Assembly: GCA_015680685.1 (NCBI GenBank)
Contig: MNCI01001429.1
Span: forward strand, 197,964 to 261,963
Reading direction: 5' to 3'
From: Gnetum montanum
Taxonomy: Eukaryota > Streptophyta > Gnetopsida > Gnetales > Gnetaceae
Length of the DNA: 64,000 bases
Made by a program: the position numbers and the translations under genes. Numbering within the stretch: the stretch's first letter is position 1; the number at the start of each line of letters is the position of its first letter. The notes under the pieces are model-generated. The model saw only the letters and a list, made by a program, of their open reading frames with translations, was not told the DNA's origin and ran no database searches. Positions 22,435-33,756 of the stretch are shown in pieces.

Positions 22435-25150
22435 ATGGCCCTAAAAAGAGGAGCATAAGGAGAATTCCCACGACTGGTAAGCAAAAGATCATGAGGCTGT
22501 GGAAGAGGACAAGCGAGCAAGAAAAATATGCAAGTAGAACAAGGAGAGTAGGAAGCACAATCCTTTAGCATTCATCAACAATCTCCTACCATAGAACAAT
22601 CTAATTAAGTAGAAGTAGATGTTCCATCAGTTCCTATCGAGGTATAATAACTTACACTATCACCTAAATTCCTTAAGGCTATTCAAGAAAAATCCATCAT
22701 GTCAACAATAATTGTGGAACTTAACTTTGATCCATTTTTGGAATTTGCTCCAAAAGTTGTTAAGGCCCAACTTCAGACATCTCCTTTGTGGCCTACTCTG
22801 ACAAACAATGGAGAATGGTATCTAGGAGAAACACTCTAGTTTTGGCAAAATCAAGAAGTTAATGCTATAATAAAAATTGAAGGAATCTTAGTATCTTACT
22901 TAGTTAAGGAAATTGTAGAGGTATTGAATGTGCCTAATAGAGGAGAAAAGGTGGAAAAAATATCAACCATATATGACACAAATGGTAGAAAGTTGTGGTT
23001 ACAATGGACGTATGGCAAGGAAGATAAAGAATACAGTGAATTTACTACAGAAGAAAAGATTTACTTCAAAATTAACACTTATCACTTGTTTCCTAAGAAG
23101 AGATTGAATCGAATGTCTACATATGCAGCCGGAGGGAGTGCAATGTTAATGGGAAAATTCAATGCAAACATCACTCACCTCTACTTCATAGAAATCCAAA
23201 GTTGGTTCAAAGAAAAGAAGGTAGAGAAGTTAACACCTCCATTCCCTTGCCTTATCTAGAAGTTATATAAACGAGTTGGTATCCAAGGGTATACAAATGA
23301 TGCCTTGAGGAAGGCATAGAATGCTTCCTATGCTTAAATGCTTAAGCTAGTGCCTCCCAAAAAGGACCAATTAGAAGAACAAATAGGCACTGAGGAGACT
23401 ATCTAACCCCTATGATAGTAGCAATAGCATCCACAAGTTCCACCATCGTTGTTGCAAGATTACAAACCTCCAATGAGTCATTTGCAACAAATTGTAGAAA
23501 CTATTAGTTGAGAAAGTAGAGAAGAGGCTAATCTATTCAAAGTTATTGATGATGTGGTTAGACCAACCATTTCAACCAATCTTGCTAGAGGAAAAATATC
23601 ATTACAGTCAAAGGAGAGGTGTAGTGGTTACAATAGATTTCCAAGAATGTTGCATCATTCTAAGTAGTGCTTGAATATGGAGAAGGAGACACAATCATGG
23701 TCATGCAGCATCATGATGCAACTGAAGTTATAGAAGTGATCATAGATCATATTAAAAAATCATTTAATGTACCTATTATGCCACTAGCTAATATTTCTAA
23801 AACCAAAGATGCTCAAATGATAGTTGGTAGCTCTATGACTCATGTAGAACATGAAGATGTGATGGATAGACTATTGTAGATATGACAAGTTATGATAAAT
23901 CTATTTGATATTCCTAGTGATATCATCACAAAATAGTTTGAATGAATTACCATCAAAGAAAAATTAATCATGATCGAATCCAGGGCATAACATGATAAGA
24001 ATGAGCTTCATAGATTACAAGAAGAGCTTGTAGCCCTTAGAGCAGAAAGGTGAGATCCAACTCAATTCATAACACCAGATCAAATAACATAATTTAGAAC
24101 TGAGCAAATCAATTTCCTCCTTCAGAACAATAAGGACATAGCAAATGAGAAAGAAAAGGTAGTATGAAAAGCTTTAGTAGTTGAAGCTCAATCATATGCC
24201 CATGTCAAAGCACTTGTTTCCTTACAGGAAGAAAATAAATAACTTGCTACAAATAACATGAAGTTGACCATAGTGGAAAAGTAGAAAAACACTCTAGAAG
24301 AAAGCATCCATTAGTTGAAAGAGCAGCTAATGAGGGTCAACCAAGATATAAGTTGCCTTGCAATAGAAAACAAAACCCTCTCTATGGAGGAGGTATGCAC
24401 CATTCGACAGAAATTAGCTATCAAAATTATGTGTGGAAAAATGAGGTTAAGAAAGATGAAAGGCCCAATGAACACTTTGGAGACCAAGTGAACATGTACA
24501 AGTAGATAAATGGGAAAGAGATTTAGATGGAAAAGGCCAAAATTAGTTCTATTACAACACAAAATATTGAATGACAAACCATCTTGGATAGCATGGCCCA
24601 AACCTATCAAGTAAAAGTGAAAAATAAAGACTTGTAAATAGAATACTTAGAAGAATACATGGCATTAGCAAACCTTTGTTATGCAAACTTGGCCATGTCA
24701 ATAGCAAGTAGGCCTAGAAATGAACTACAACAACAAGTAGCAGCCACTTATACTTTATATGAGAAGGAGATTGTAGATAGAAAAGATGCTCTATAGAAAA
24801 TTCAAGTAGCAAACTTAGAATTAGAGGCAATTAAGGTTGGCTAACAAGGGCAAAAATATGTAGCAACAAATTTGATTAGAAGATTAATAGACTATCATGA
24901 ACTATGATTAAAGGCCATAGCTTTTTGAAGAAGAGAGACAACAATTTGCAACATGGTACATTAAAGCCATTTAAATATTTTTGTAACTACCATGTCTGTG
25001 GAATATGCTAAATCTTCCAACATTTGTTCATTAGCATGGATGTTCAATGATCCCAAAACGAAAGAAGAGAAGTTGCAGGTGCTCCTAAACAAATGCCAAT
25101 TTAAGAAGGTTGATGATAAGGGATAGAAACCTATGGAAGTGCCACCTCCA
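22435..25150 (+). pseudogene. G1 third ORF (downstream of pol), coiled-coil protein of unknown function
   Basis: A decayed long ORF, probable start ATG 22435, directly preceded by TAG. A globular region comes first (about 22690-23260), including FWQNQEVNAIIKIEGILVSY, EFTTEEKIYFKINTYHLF, RLNRMSTYAAGGSAMLMGKF and a closing PPFPCLI. A Pro/Gln-rich joint and a segment ending near 23878 follow. Then comes a long Glu/Lys/Leu/Gln-rich stretch to about 24900 that looks like coiled coil. G2 40077-42850 has the same order and matches in the globular part. I see no transmembrane helix or signal peptide, so an envelope is not supported. I do not recognise the family. It may be structural, or the extra ORF known from some Athila/Tat elements. 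Confidence 0.65.
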
Positions 25151-25355
25151 CCTCGAACAACATGAGGCTACACTGAATCTCACTAGATTTTGTTTTTCAT
25201 TTTTTGTCAAAATTGTCATGTCATGTGTTCATTTTTGTAACTCCACTGCAACACTAGAGAGTCATGTATATAGAAGTCGGTGTCATGTAGATCTACCTCC
25301 TAATTTTGTAAGGAACTCCATCCTCATTTTGTTTTAACTTAAGGATAAGTTTTTA

Positions 25356-25371
25356 GTTAGTCATGGGGGTA
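25356..25371 (+). other. G1 polypurine tract region
   Basis: AGTCATGGGGGTA directly precedes the 3' LTR start at 25372. The purine run is short, but G2 has GTGAAGGTA in the same place. Confidence 0.5.
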
Positions 25372-26256
25372 TGATAAATCTAAAAAGTTTGAGCCAACGA
25401 TATCATAGTTACGATATTATATCTACGATGCCTTAGATATGTTATCATATAAACATATCGTGGGGCACGTGCCAACTTATATAAGCAACACTTGGGCACA
25501 CAGATCTAGAGTAGATTGATAGCCTAATAATAGAACTCTTTTTGTTTATTTTCTTGAATTCAGTACTTGGCAGTGTGTGCCCATAGTGTGATATTTTGTA
25601 ATTGAACAGAATCTTTATTTGAGTGTGATGTACTTGGATGCATTGCATGACTGACAATAAAGATTGAGATTACTCTACATTATTACAGCAACAGTTAGTT
25701 TTATTTTTGTTATTGTTTATTATTTTCATAGTTAGTTTTATTTTTGTTATTATTTATTATTTTCATAGTTAATTTCACAATTACTTGCAATTTACTTTTA
25801 ATGTCATTAAGAGGAATGAATATGACTAATCTTGAGCATGTAAGTGTAACTACTTGGTGACCTAGTAGTACTATCACTTAGTACACTTAGTAGTGAGGTA
25901 CTTGGTAATCCCAGTAGGAGTTGCACAAAGTCCAAGGTGTGATCAAAAGATCAGGACTAGTTGCTCATTGCCTAGGCTAGTTTAGATTTGTTTTACTATC
26001 ACTTAGATTTAGTACCCTTTACTTTCACTTCATGATTATTATGAGCACAATGGCCAATACAACATTAATATCATATACCTCACTTTGAGTTAAACCATAT
26101 GCATTGATTTTACTAACTCATGTGGGAAGACAATAATCATGAACACTAACTAATTACTAGTATAATCACATTGCCTTAGCTGCAGAGTTTGATCAGGATT
26201 GCACATGAACACTCATATCTCGTATGGTTGGGTGTTTGGTACTCCACCACTCATCA
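25372..26256 (+). repeat. G1 3' LTR
   Basis: 885 bp, from TGATAAATCT to CTCATCA, matching 13998-14902. U3 carries CGATATCAT and ACGATATTATA motifs at 25405-25430, TATATAAG near 25478 and an AATAAAG signal near 25658. A 44-bp piece (AGTTTTATTTTTGTTAT...) is duplicated at about 25694-25780; the 5' LTR lacks this. The right GCTAT target copy follows at 26257. Confidence 0.92.
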
Positions 26257-26261
26257 GCTAT

Positions 26262-26719
26262 GGAGGTGCTATAATGGTCATGGAGCACATGGGAGATGTT
26301 GGATGGTCCATTGCAGATGCTCTTGATCTCTAGAAATCTTGATGAGTGCTTTAGATCTCAAGGAACCAACCTCAAATTTAAAATTTGAACTCATATTTAT
26401 AGGCCTAGTGTTCCTAAATTTAACTCTAGAGTTAAGTGAAGTTCACTTGGAGTTCATGGGAAGTTCGAATTAGACCACTTTGCTCTTAGAACTTGACTTA
26501 CATGAGTCCCACTAAAGGTGGCACTGATGTCATGTTAGCGTTAGTATCATTGGCAAAAGAATTTTGTCATTTTTTTTCAAGTTTTGGATTGAGCCTTCCA
26601 AGGCCCCATTTGACACCTGAACTGATGTCCAATGATGTTAAGATGATGGTGAGGAGCTCAGGAGGCCAAGGGATGATGTCAACTATTAAAGATGAAGGTC
26701 AAGGATCACATTTCTTAAG
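26262..26719. other. Right flank of G1, no gene recognised
   Basis: The pre-insertion sequence to the right of G1. A short open frame at 26493-26726 has no recognisable feature, and nothing else is visible. Confidence 0.4.
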
Positions 26720-27990
26720 AATGTAATAAAGGAGATGAAATTGATTGGTTAGATTACATATGGAATGATGAATCCATTGGAGTCTATCTTGTAAGATGTT
26801 CATGTCTTTAGATACCTAAGTGATGGGAAGTTCATGATTACCTTGACTTTGTTAAGGTCTACCATGATAATATTAGTTGAAACAAAAAATCCTATCACTT
26901 TGCCTATTTCTACACTCAAGATACACTTTTTGGGATTGCGGTAAGACAATACTTATTGCATTAGGCCAAGACTATATCTAGATTAGTGGAATGATTGGCT
27001 AATATGATAGACTTGACCATTAGATCATCCACATAGTTTTTTGATGTTTTAAACATTATGTCACTAAAGATGAAGTTCATGACTCATTAACACATTACTT
27101 CAACATTCTTAAGTCCAAAAGACACCTTTGTGTAGCAAAAGGTTCCCCATGGGATCATGAAAGTGGTGAAATGTTGGTGCTCAAAGCTGATTTGGATTTG
27201 ATTGTAATCTGAAAAGCCATCCATGAAACTAAATAAATCATGACTTGCAATTGTGTCTAAAAGTTGGTTAATGTTGGATAATGGGAAGTCAAATTTAAGT
27301 GTTACTTTTATGAGATTGCATAAATCAATGCATATCCTAATGACTCCATTTTCCTTAGGTGTAGCTACCATATTGGATATTTAGTTTGAGTAGTCTATGG
27401 AGCACATGAAACCTACATTGTAGAGCTTTCTAGTCTTATCTTTGATGGCTAAAGCTTAGTCAATTTTATATTTTCTAGCTTTTTGTTTGACAAGCTTGGA
27501 TCCTTTTTCAAAAGCCATGTTATGTTGGACTAAAGTAGAATTTAAACCAAGCATGTCATCATAACCCCAAGAAAAAGTGATAGAATATTTTCTAAGTGTT
27601 ACTAGGATGGATTCTCTAATCTTATTTAGCAAGTTTTCCCCTTTTTGAAGGCTCTTTTCCTTGTTTTGGTGGCTAGTGATGGCCAATTTGACAAGGGGAT
27701 CGTTAGTTAGGACTAGTTTGCAGTCCAAGAAAGCTAGGTTAGGTTGGGGAATCAAGTGCTCCTTGGTCATGTTGAGTGTTGAGATGATAGAATCTAAGGA
27801 ACCTAAGGGGTGTAAGGGAGATAATTAATCAAATCCTTATTAAGGGACTTGATAACTTAGTCATGGGACCCATCCAAGATGAGAAATTTACATAAATGAT
27901 GGAGGATGATAAGGTCAATGGCCTGCAAGCACGAGGAAAAATTATAGTTATAGAGGGATAGAATGTAAATTCCAAAGTTAGAAAACTTAC
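26720..27990 (-). pseudogene. Ogre-like Ty3/gypsy pol remnant (RT, with possible protease tail)
   Basis: A minus-strand reverse transcriptase from a different Ty3 lineage than G1. Reading right to left: a pre-RT linker (FSWGYDDMLGLNSTLVQHNM, then VKQKARK; 27600-27460). Fingers/palm follow (MVATPKENGVIRICIDLCNL, FSFMDGFSDYNQIQI, PWGTFCYTKVSFGLKN; 27371-27090). The catalytic box YVDDLMVKS has its YVDD at 27024-27035. Connection sequence (VDLNKVKVIMNFPSL) runs to about 26720. The 'YDDMLGL' and YVDD wording resembles Tat/Ogre elements. Bases 27780-27990 may be the protease region but are too decayed to be sure. No LTRs were found, so it is an old fragment. Confidence 0.8.
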
Positions 27991-29183
27991 ATGTGAAGTT
28001 ACAAGTTAGAGCTAGGAAGAGTTAAAAAATTTTCTAAGTCATGAGAGGGGCAAGTTAGAAAATTTTTGCACTTTTAACTTTTGAAGTTAATTTTTATGTA
28101 CAAGTTGGAGTTTTAGAGTTTGTAAAGGCCATATGGGTAAGATAGGATGGATTTTGAGGTATCTTAGGATGTCAATGAGGAGTTTTGAGGTTGCAACCTA
28201 GTGATCATGCAAGAGACTAACATGGTGACATGGATTTTATATCAACATCTATTGGGGATGCATGGTCTCATGTTAGTGGAGGAAAAAATTGAACTAATGA
28301 TAAAGTAAAAGGAGGAAAAGGAAGAAATAGGGTAAAAACAAAGTGTAAGAAAGGAGATAGGCATTTTAAAATTTGTGCTTTTTGGAGCTTGTGAAAGGAG
28401 GAAAGCTTGGAGCTTGTTGTTTCTTGTGGAAGAAATGATGTCATTCAAAGTGAAAAGGAAGGATGCATGTGACAAAGGAGTCGGTGGATCCCAACATGGG
28501 ACACATGGGAAAAAGATCAAGGCTAGGGAGAGCTCTACACTTGTGGGCCCTAGGTAAGTTGCTTCTCACACTTGATTTTGGTAGTCCTTGTTGATTTTCC
28601 ATTATTTTCATGACATGGGGTAGGGAATGAGACATGGGAAAGAGGGGAATGCTTGCATGTCACTGGGGCCTACAGTAATCATAATGGCCAGTGTCATGAA
28701 TTGATGTGTGGCATGCTACAACACCAACACATCCCTCATCAATTTGCACTAGCATTGTGTTGTGCAACTAGCTAGGGAGGGCAGAAGACATAGCAAGAAA
28801 GAGGAGAAAGTTCAAAATAGGATTTTTAGAGGTGAAAAAGATGAAGAAAAAGTGTGGGTTTATGCTCATGGAGGATAGATTTACCCTTGAGGAGGGGCTC
28901 GTGGGTGCTAGCCATGGAGGAGAATGACCACCTAAGTTGCCGCTATAGGTGAAATGGACAAAGTTTGAGGCTAAGGATTTGTCGGTTTTGGGAACTATTC
29001 TACTAAGGAAGAAAGGGGAAAAACATTGTGAAGGGTAGAAGGAAGAGTAAAAGGGAGGAGAATAGTGGTAGAGGGAGTCTGAGCAACAACCATTAGACCT
29101 GGACCTAGTGGATATGCTAGTAGGTGCACCAAAGTGGGTGTAGTGCCAAGGAGACAAGTAGCAGTGCTTTAAGAAATTTTATT

Positions 29184-29228
29184 GTGGTGGGGTAAAGGAG
29201 GGGAGGGGGGGTGGGGTGGGGTGGGTGG
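29184..29228 (+). other. G-rich tract, possible G-quadruplex
   Basis: The stretch contains GGGGAGGGGGGG, then three GGGGT/GGGT units in close succession, giving at least four runs of three or more G with one-base loops. Such sequence can form a quadruplex on the plus strand. No gene start lies nearby. Confidence 0.6.
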
Positions 29229-29357
29229 ATGTGTTAGCACATGGGTGCCTAGGTGATGTGCCTACATCATAGACATTGCTGCATCAGTGTGCCATTAACA
29301 TTGACTTGTGCCATTAACATTGACTTTTGTAAGTGCAGTGTCTTAGATGTTAATGCT

Positions 29358-29388
<31 letters not shown>

Positions 29389-29395
29389 GTGTATG
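29358..29395. repeat. TA/TG microsatellite
   Basis: About ten TA units followed by TATG/TGTG units. Simple sequence without further meaning. Confidence 0.9.
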
Positions 29396-29902
29396 AATAA
29401 TATGAAAAAACCACATAGTGCATGCTAGACATGCTGCCAATGCAAGGTGCGGTTGGGCTTGGCCTATTTTTTTTTTAAATTTTAATCTTGAAATTAAATT
29501 TTTATATTATTTTTTTTATTAAAATGTTGGGGGAGAGGCAAGGCTATAAGGCTTAGTTCAACCTAGGGAGCTAATGGGTAGGTGAGGAAACTAGTGCCCT
29601 ATGCAAGTGAAAGGATGGATAGTAAGGCACGACTAAGTGAAAATTAGAAAATTGTCTAAGGGATGGAAAAATTGAAAAGCAAAATTTTTTTTAAGTGCTA
29701 GAGTAATGGTAGGACAAAATGGGGAAATTGAAATTTAGCTATGTGCTAGAATGCTAGGAAAGTAGTAAACTAAAACGTTTACCAAGTGTTGGTTGAAAAA
29801 CCAAAAAATTTTTGTGTTCAAGGGAGAGCAAAAATCGAAAATTCTCTAAGTATTAGTGGAGCAAGGAGGAAAGCAAAAAACATTGAAATTTATTTATGTA
29901 TC

Positions 29903-30030
29903 TGTTAATGCATAAATTTGGGTTACATAGCAACACCCTTAGAAAACTCATTTTAAGATACTATTGCCTAGGGTGTCTCTCGTATTGGTACAAAAACCCA
30001 AAAACAGTCTCAGCTGCTAAGGGCAACATA
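29903..30030 (+). mobile_element. H3: H-family 5' terminus, plus orientation
   Basis: TGTTAATGCATAAATTT at 29903-29919 matches the H1 start with one change. It is followed by the decayed hairpin block (ACTATTGCCTAGGGTG, then AACAGTCTCAGCTG). The flanking five bases are GTATC. I could not find the matching right end or a second GTATC at a suitable place, so the length of this copy is open. Confidence 0.65.
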
Positions 30031-30584
30031 GTGTTTAACTTTTAAAATTATCACTTCATTATCATTAATGTGCAAAAGTAAGTACTTCATAAATATGAGG
30101 GAACTGAAAATAAACTAAAATGCAGCGTGAACAGATGCGTATAGAAAGAAATTCTAGTACTATGTAGAAATAAAATAATAGATAACAAGATGCTTAAAAA
30201 AGGGTATCTTTATTAAAGTTTAATAATAGACAATAACATTTGTTAGGGACAATGTTAAAAACCACATGCTAATAGTAAGGCAAGAGACAAATCTGAATAA
30301 GGACAAAATGAGAATAAAGCCACTTAGCTCTCAATAGAGCTTTGAATCACTACCTCTAGATCTACAACTTGCTAGAGTAGTTTTCCAACCCATACCTTCA
30401 TCCAATAAACCTCCTCTAATAGATCCTTGTGCTGGGATTGTTGGTGCATTGGTAAGTTAAAGAAAAAATGTTTATTCAAGTACAAATTGTAGCTTAGGTT
30501 CTCTTCTTCAACTTGAAGGGACCTAAACTTGTCTAGGAAACTAAGAGGAATGGGTGGGGAATCACTAAAAGGGATTTTGGCCTT

Positions 30585-31605
30585 TGTTGATGCCAACATT
30601 GCCCATGTTGGGAAAGGGACCATGACTTATTAATTACATGATACATAGGGAGGACTTTTAATGAGAGGTATTATGCAACCTTTAAATTATTGTCATCCAT
30701 CAACAATAACTCATCCCCAATTTTGAAGTGGTATTTAAATATAACAAATTTTAAAAAATAAACTTAAGGAAAATGGAAACCAAAGGCACAAGGACTCGTA
30801 AATATAGAAAACTATGCATGAGAGATTTTTGTTAATTTGGAGAATCATTTCTATTGAAATTGATGAAGTTAGATTTTGCTATTACTGAAATTGTAATTTC
30901 TTTTTACCAGTAGATTTAGACCTCCCTTGAGACATATTGACTAGTTTCAGAATTCCCTGGCCTACTCAAATTAAGCATGTGAGAATTACAAAACTCAAGG
31001 TAATTAAATACTTTCCATATTAATTAATACAGTGAGTTCAACTGACTAAAATCAGATTAAGATAAGAATGATGCATAGTAAAGCAATGGCAGTGGTAATG
31101 GTTAGGTAATGGCAATGTGGCAGAGGTTGCAACGTGGGCGACATACTGGAGCAAGTGGCAGATGTGGTCAACAGCAAGGTGCTATTATAAAAGTCCTGGT
31201 AATAGAACTAAGTAGGTTGCAGGGGACAAGTGCTCTCTCTCTCTGGACGGTTGAGCTGCATGGCACGAGCTGCACATGGCAGATGGTGCATGATGAATAG
31301 CAATAGTGGGTGGTACCACCAACGGGCAGGTAGCGCTGTGGAATTTTTTTCTTTTCTTTTCCTGCGGCAACAGGTTTTCTGTTCGGCAATGGACACCACT
31401 GGTAGCAACAATGCTGTGAAGTGCAACAGTGATTAGCAATGAATGATGCAGCACAATGACAAGGGGTAGGATCCCATTTAATCATTTAACATCACATAAC
31501 CCTCTGAGACTATTTCCAAGTTTTCATATCCATATGGAAGGCTGATAATTCTTCTAAATGATTTTTTTTTCAGGTATTGATGCATACAAAATTTATGCAT
31601 CAACA
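30585..31605 (-). mobile_element. H4: H-family element, minus orientation, boundaries partly uncertain
   Basis: On the minus strand it starts at 31605 with TGTTGATGCATAAATTTTG, only one base short of the H1 terminus. A decayed hairpin block follows (31515-31560). A TATA-like ATTATAAAAG at 31183-31192 (plus-strand letters) sits at the same relative place as in H2. The left limit 30585 is chosen because TGTTGATGCCAAC followed by a GCCCAT and GGGACC stretch resembles the H1 and H2 right ends. The flanks (GCCTT and AAATT) do not match, so the left end or the insertion history is uncertain. H3 and H4 face each other across 1.7 kb. Confidence 0.55.
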
Positions 31606-33756
31606 AAATTTTCAAGGTCCAATGACAACTTTGGGCTATGCATATTTGTGCCCTTGGGTGGAGAAAATTGATAAGATGATGAAGCCCTTGCTACTCCCTC
31701 GCCTGTTACTTTTCTTCCTTCTTTCATCCCTTTTGTTCTTTTACTCCGTTGTTTGGAGTTTGGCTTCGCCAAACTATTCACATCTATTGGTCTTTTGGCA
31801 TCCTCCATCCCACTATAACTTGCATCCAGAAAAAATGCAACTAGAAGTATTTTTATTCATATAGAAATGAGAGGAGAAAATTAAACATTTTTGTTGCCCT
31901 TAACATTAATCACTATAACACTTCCATTTTCTCTTTTATTTTATTAAATATTATTAGAAAATGATGGCTTAAAAAAACATATGTAAATTAAACATGATTG
32001 ATAACCACATCCTCAGCATGATTATCATCAAGGAAGTCAGCAGCTAACTTTCAATGATCGATCATCACCACCTGAGGCAAGTCGTGGAGGAGAAGGCTTG
32101 CAAAAGCTTGCATTTGCCAAAGCACCACGATGGCCTCCATTATTATTTTTATAGACTGCATTGCCTTTTTACGCCTTCATTCAAAAATGATGTCTAAAGA
32201 AGGCCGATTTTGTTGATGTTGCCATGCCTATGTGTGAGCACTGGCAACACCGGCATGTTGAATAGTAAGGATAGAATCAGCAAGAGCATGGCCAAGAAGA
32301 ACACCTCCACCTTGAAACACATTCACCTTCTTTTTTGTGCTACATCATTTTCTTTGTTATTGCATTTTTCTTTATTATATTTTTTATCAGCATCTTCTTC
32401 TTTATTATATTTATGGAACCCTTTAGTTTTCTCTTGGAATTTCACAAGTGCCTTTAGGCTTCTGCAGTTCTATATGTGTGAGAGGTGCCTTTAGGCTTCT
32501 GCAGTTCTATATGTGAGAGGTGCCTTTAGGCTTCTGCAGTTCTATATGTGAGAGATGCTACATGCTGATCCATAGGATATTAATACGGATGCACTGAGCA
32601 GTTGCATATCGTGGATGTTGCCCAAGAATGCCAATAGCAGGAAAATCCAATGCTTCTCATGTGCTGACATTGCATTACTAATGTCTAGTTTGGCAAATTT
32701 CAGGCTAGGAATTTTTTTTAATCCGATGCGTTGGGAACAATGGCTGCCTTGTAATCCAATTTGATATTTTATCCTAACCATTTGATGTTGTTTTTGAATT
32801 GTCACGATTTGATTCGATCCATCAAGCAGGTTCCAGATTTTGCAATTCTACTAGATTTTTTAAAGTATGATTAAATGTAATAGTGGAACCTTAGAGTAGT
32901 AAGTTATCTATGGTAAAAGTTTAGGGTTATTTATGAAACTTTGTCAATAGTCATTTACATTAAAATTTTCCATCTAATGCTGTGTTAATCTTAAAGACTT
33001 GCATAAAGCTACGATAATCCTAAAAGATCACTCAATCCAATTAAACCAAGCATGCAACCCAAAACTTATTTGTTCTCAGCAGTTTATTAGAATTGAATTT
33101 TTATTTCTACACACTAAAATTCTTTGTAGTTTAAGATTTAGTATACATTGGTCTCGATAATGATTCTTATAAGAGTGGTGTCATCTGAACTGTTATTTTC
33201 ATCTAGACACATAAGAACAGGATACAAGTCACCGCTAAGATTGATAAAGGCCAGGAAAGGTATAAGAAACTTTTAATGATTGTATTAAATACATGATTGA
33301 TCCCACTAGTTTTCAAAACATAATAACGTATGTTTACCATTGCAAATACAAAGTAGCAACTAAACTTGACTTTTACTATCACCATAACCATAATCTCTAG
33401 AGAAATTGACAGCAAATAGGGCTAAATTATCTGTAGGGGCAAAGGAGTCCTGGTATGTTTATAGAGAGTGTATGTATTATTATTCTAATGATCATATCTT
33501 TAGAATGCATATCAATGAACTTAAAGGGATAAGTCATGGATAGTAGAAAACCTACATAATTTAATGACAGTGAAATCCAACTCTAACAAGGAAATTGCTC
33601 ATCAAATTAGAGCTATGGCAATAACCTTGGAAATGGATATCTCATAACAAGTAAATAAATGAGCTTGAAAACATGAAGCTATATCCAACTAATGGCCTCA
33701 TGTTGGCATGGGAATGTTGATATTAATGGTATAGAAAGAGAAGGAGGAGACGAAAA
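31606..33756. other. Non-coding stretch without recognised gene
   Basis: Short frames only (for example 31577-31864, 32210-32494), with no recognisable domain or codon pattern. It holds a 36-bp triple repeat at 32448-32557 and is otherwise unremarkable. Confidence 0.5.
32448..32557 (+). repeat. Tandem repeat, 35-37 bp unit, three copies
   Basis: Units start at 32448, 32485 and 32520, each GTGCCTTTAGGCTTCTGCAG followed by TTCTATATGTGAGAG. The copies are nearly identical (the first has one extra TG), so the array is young compared with its surroundings. Confidence 0.92.

Larger units (their letters stand above)
13998..26256 (+). mobile_element. G1: complete-structure Ty3/gypsy element, Athila/Tat type
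   Basis: A 12,259-bp element with LTRs of 905 and 885 bp, both TG...CA, and the exact direct duplication GCTAT outside them (13993-13997 and 26257-26261). It carries, in order, a tRNA-Asp-type primer site, gag, protease, RT, a shortened integrase, a 2-kb T-rich spacer, a third ORF and a purine tract before the 3' LTR. RT before integrase marks Ty3/gypsy. The RT wording (KDHFPLPFIDQVLD, YNQI) and the primer type point to the Athila/Tat branch. RNase H and the integrase N-terminus are deleted at about 19487, and all ORFs carry many stops, so it is dead. G2 to G5 in this window are relatives. Confidence 0.93.
27991..29902. other. Non-coding purine-rich stretch
   Basis: No convincing gene. The plus strand is purine-rich, which opens long but meaningless minus-strand frames (28242-28520, 28768-29157). 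It contains a G-rich tract (29184-29228), a TA/TG microsatellite (29358-29395) and a degenerate CTAAGTGAAAATT/CTAAGGGATGG-type repeat (about 29630-29870) resembling the one at 33757-34055. Confidence 0.55.

Noticed and set aside
24311-24610. 99-codon minus-strand open frame
   Set aside because: Antisense to the coiled-coil part of the G1 third ORF, with no features of its own.
22435-25150. Third ORF as a retroviral-type envelope gene
   Set aside because: No signal peptide, transmembrane segment or furin-like site could be seen in either copy. Position alone is not enough.
28768-29157. 129-codon minus-strand open frame, Ser/Pro/Phe-rich
   Set aside because: It lies opposite purine-rich low-complexity DNA that keeps stops away by composition. 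No domain, signal or homologue-like pattern is visible.
31168-31485. Overlapping open frames on both strands around 31.1-31.5 kb
   Set aside because: Five frames are open at once in a more GC-rich part of H4, which is expected without selection. No recognisable product.
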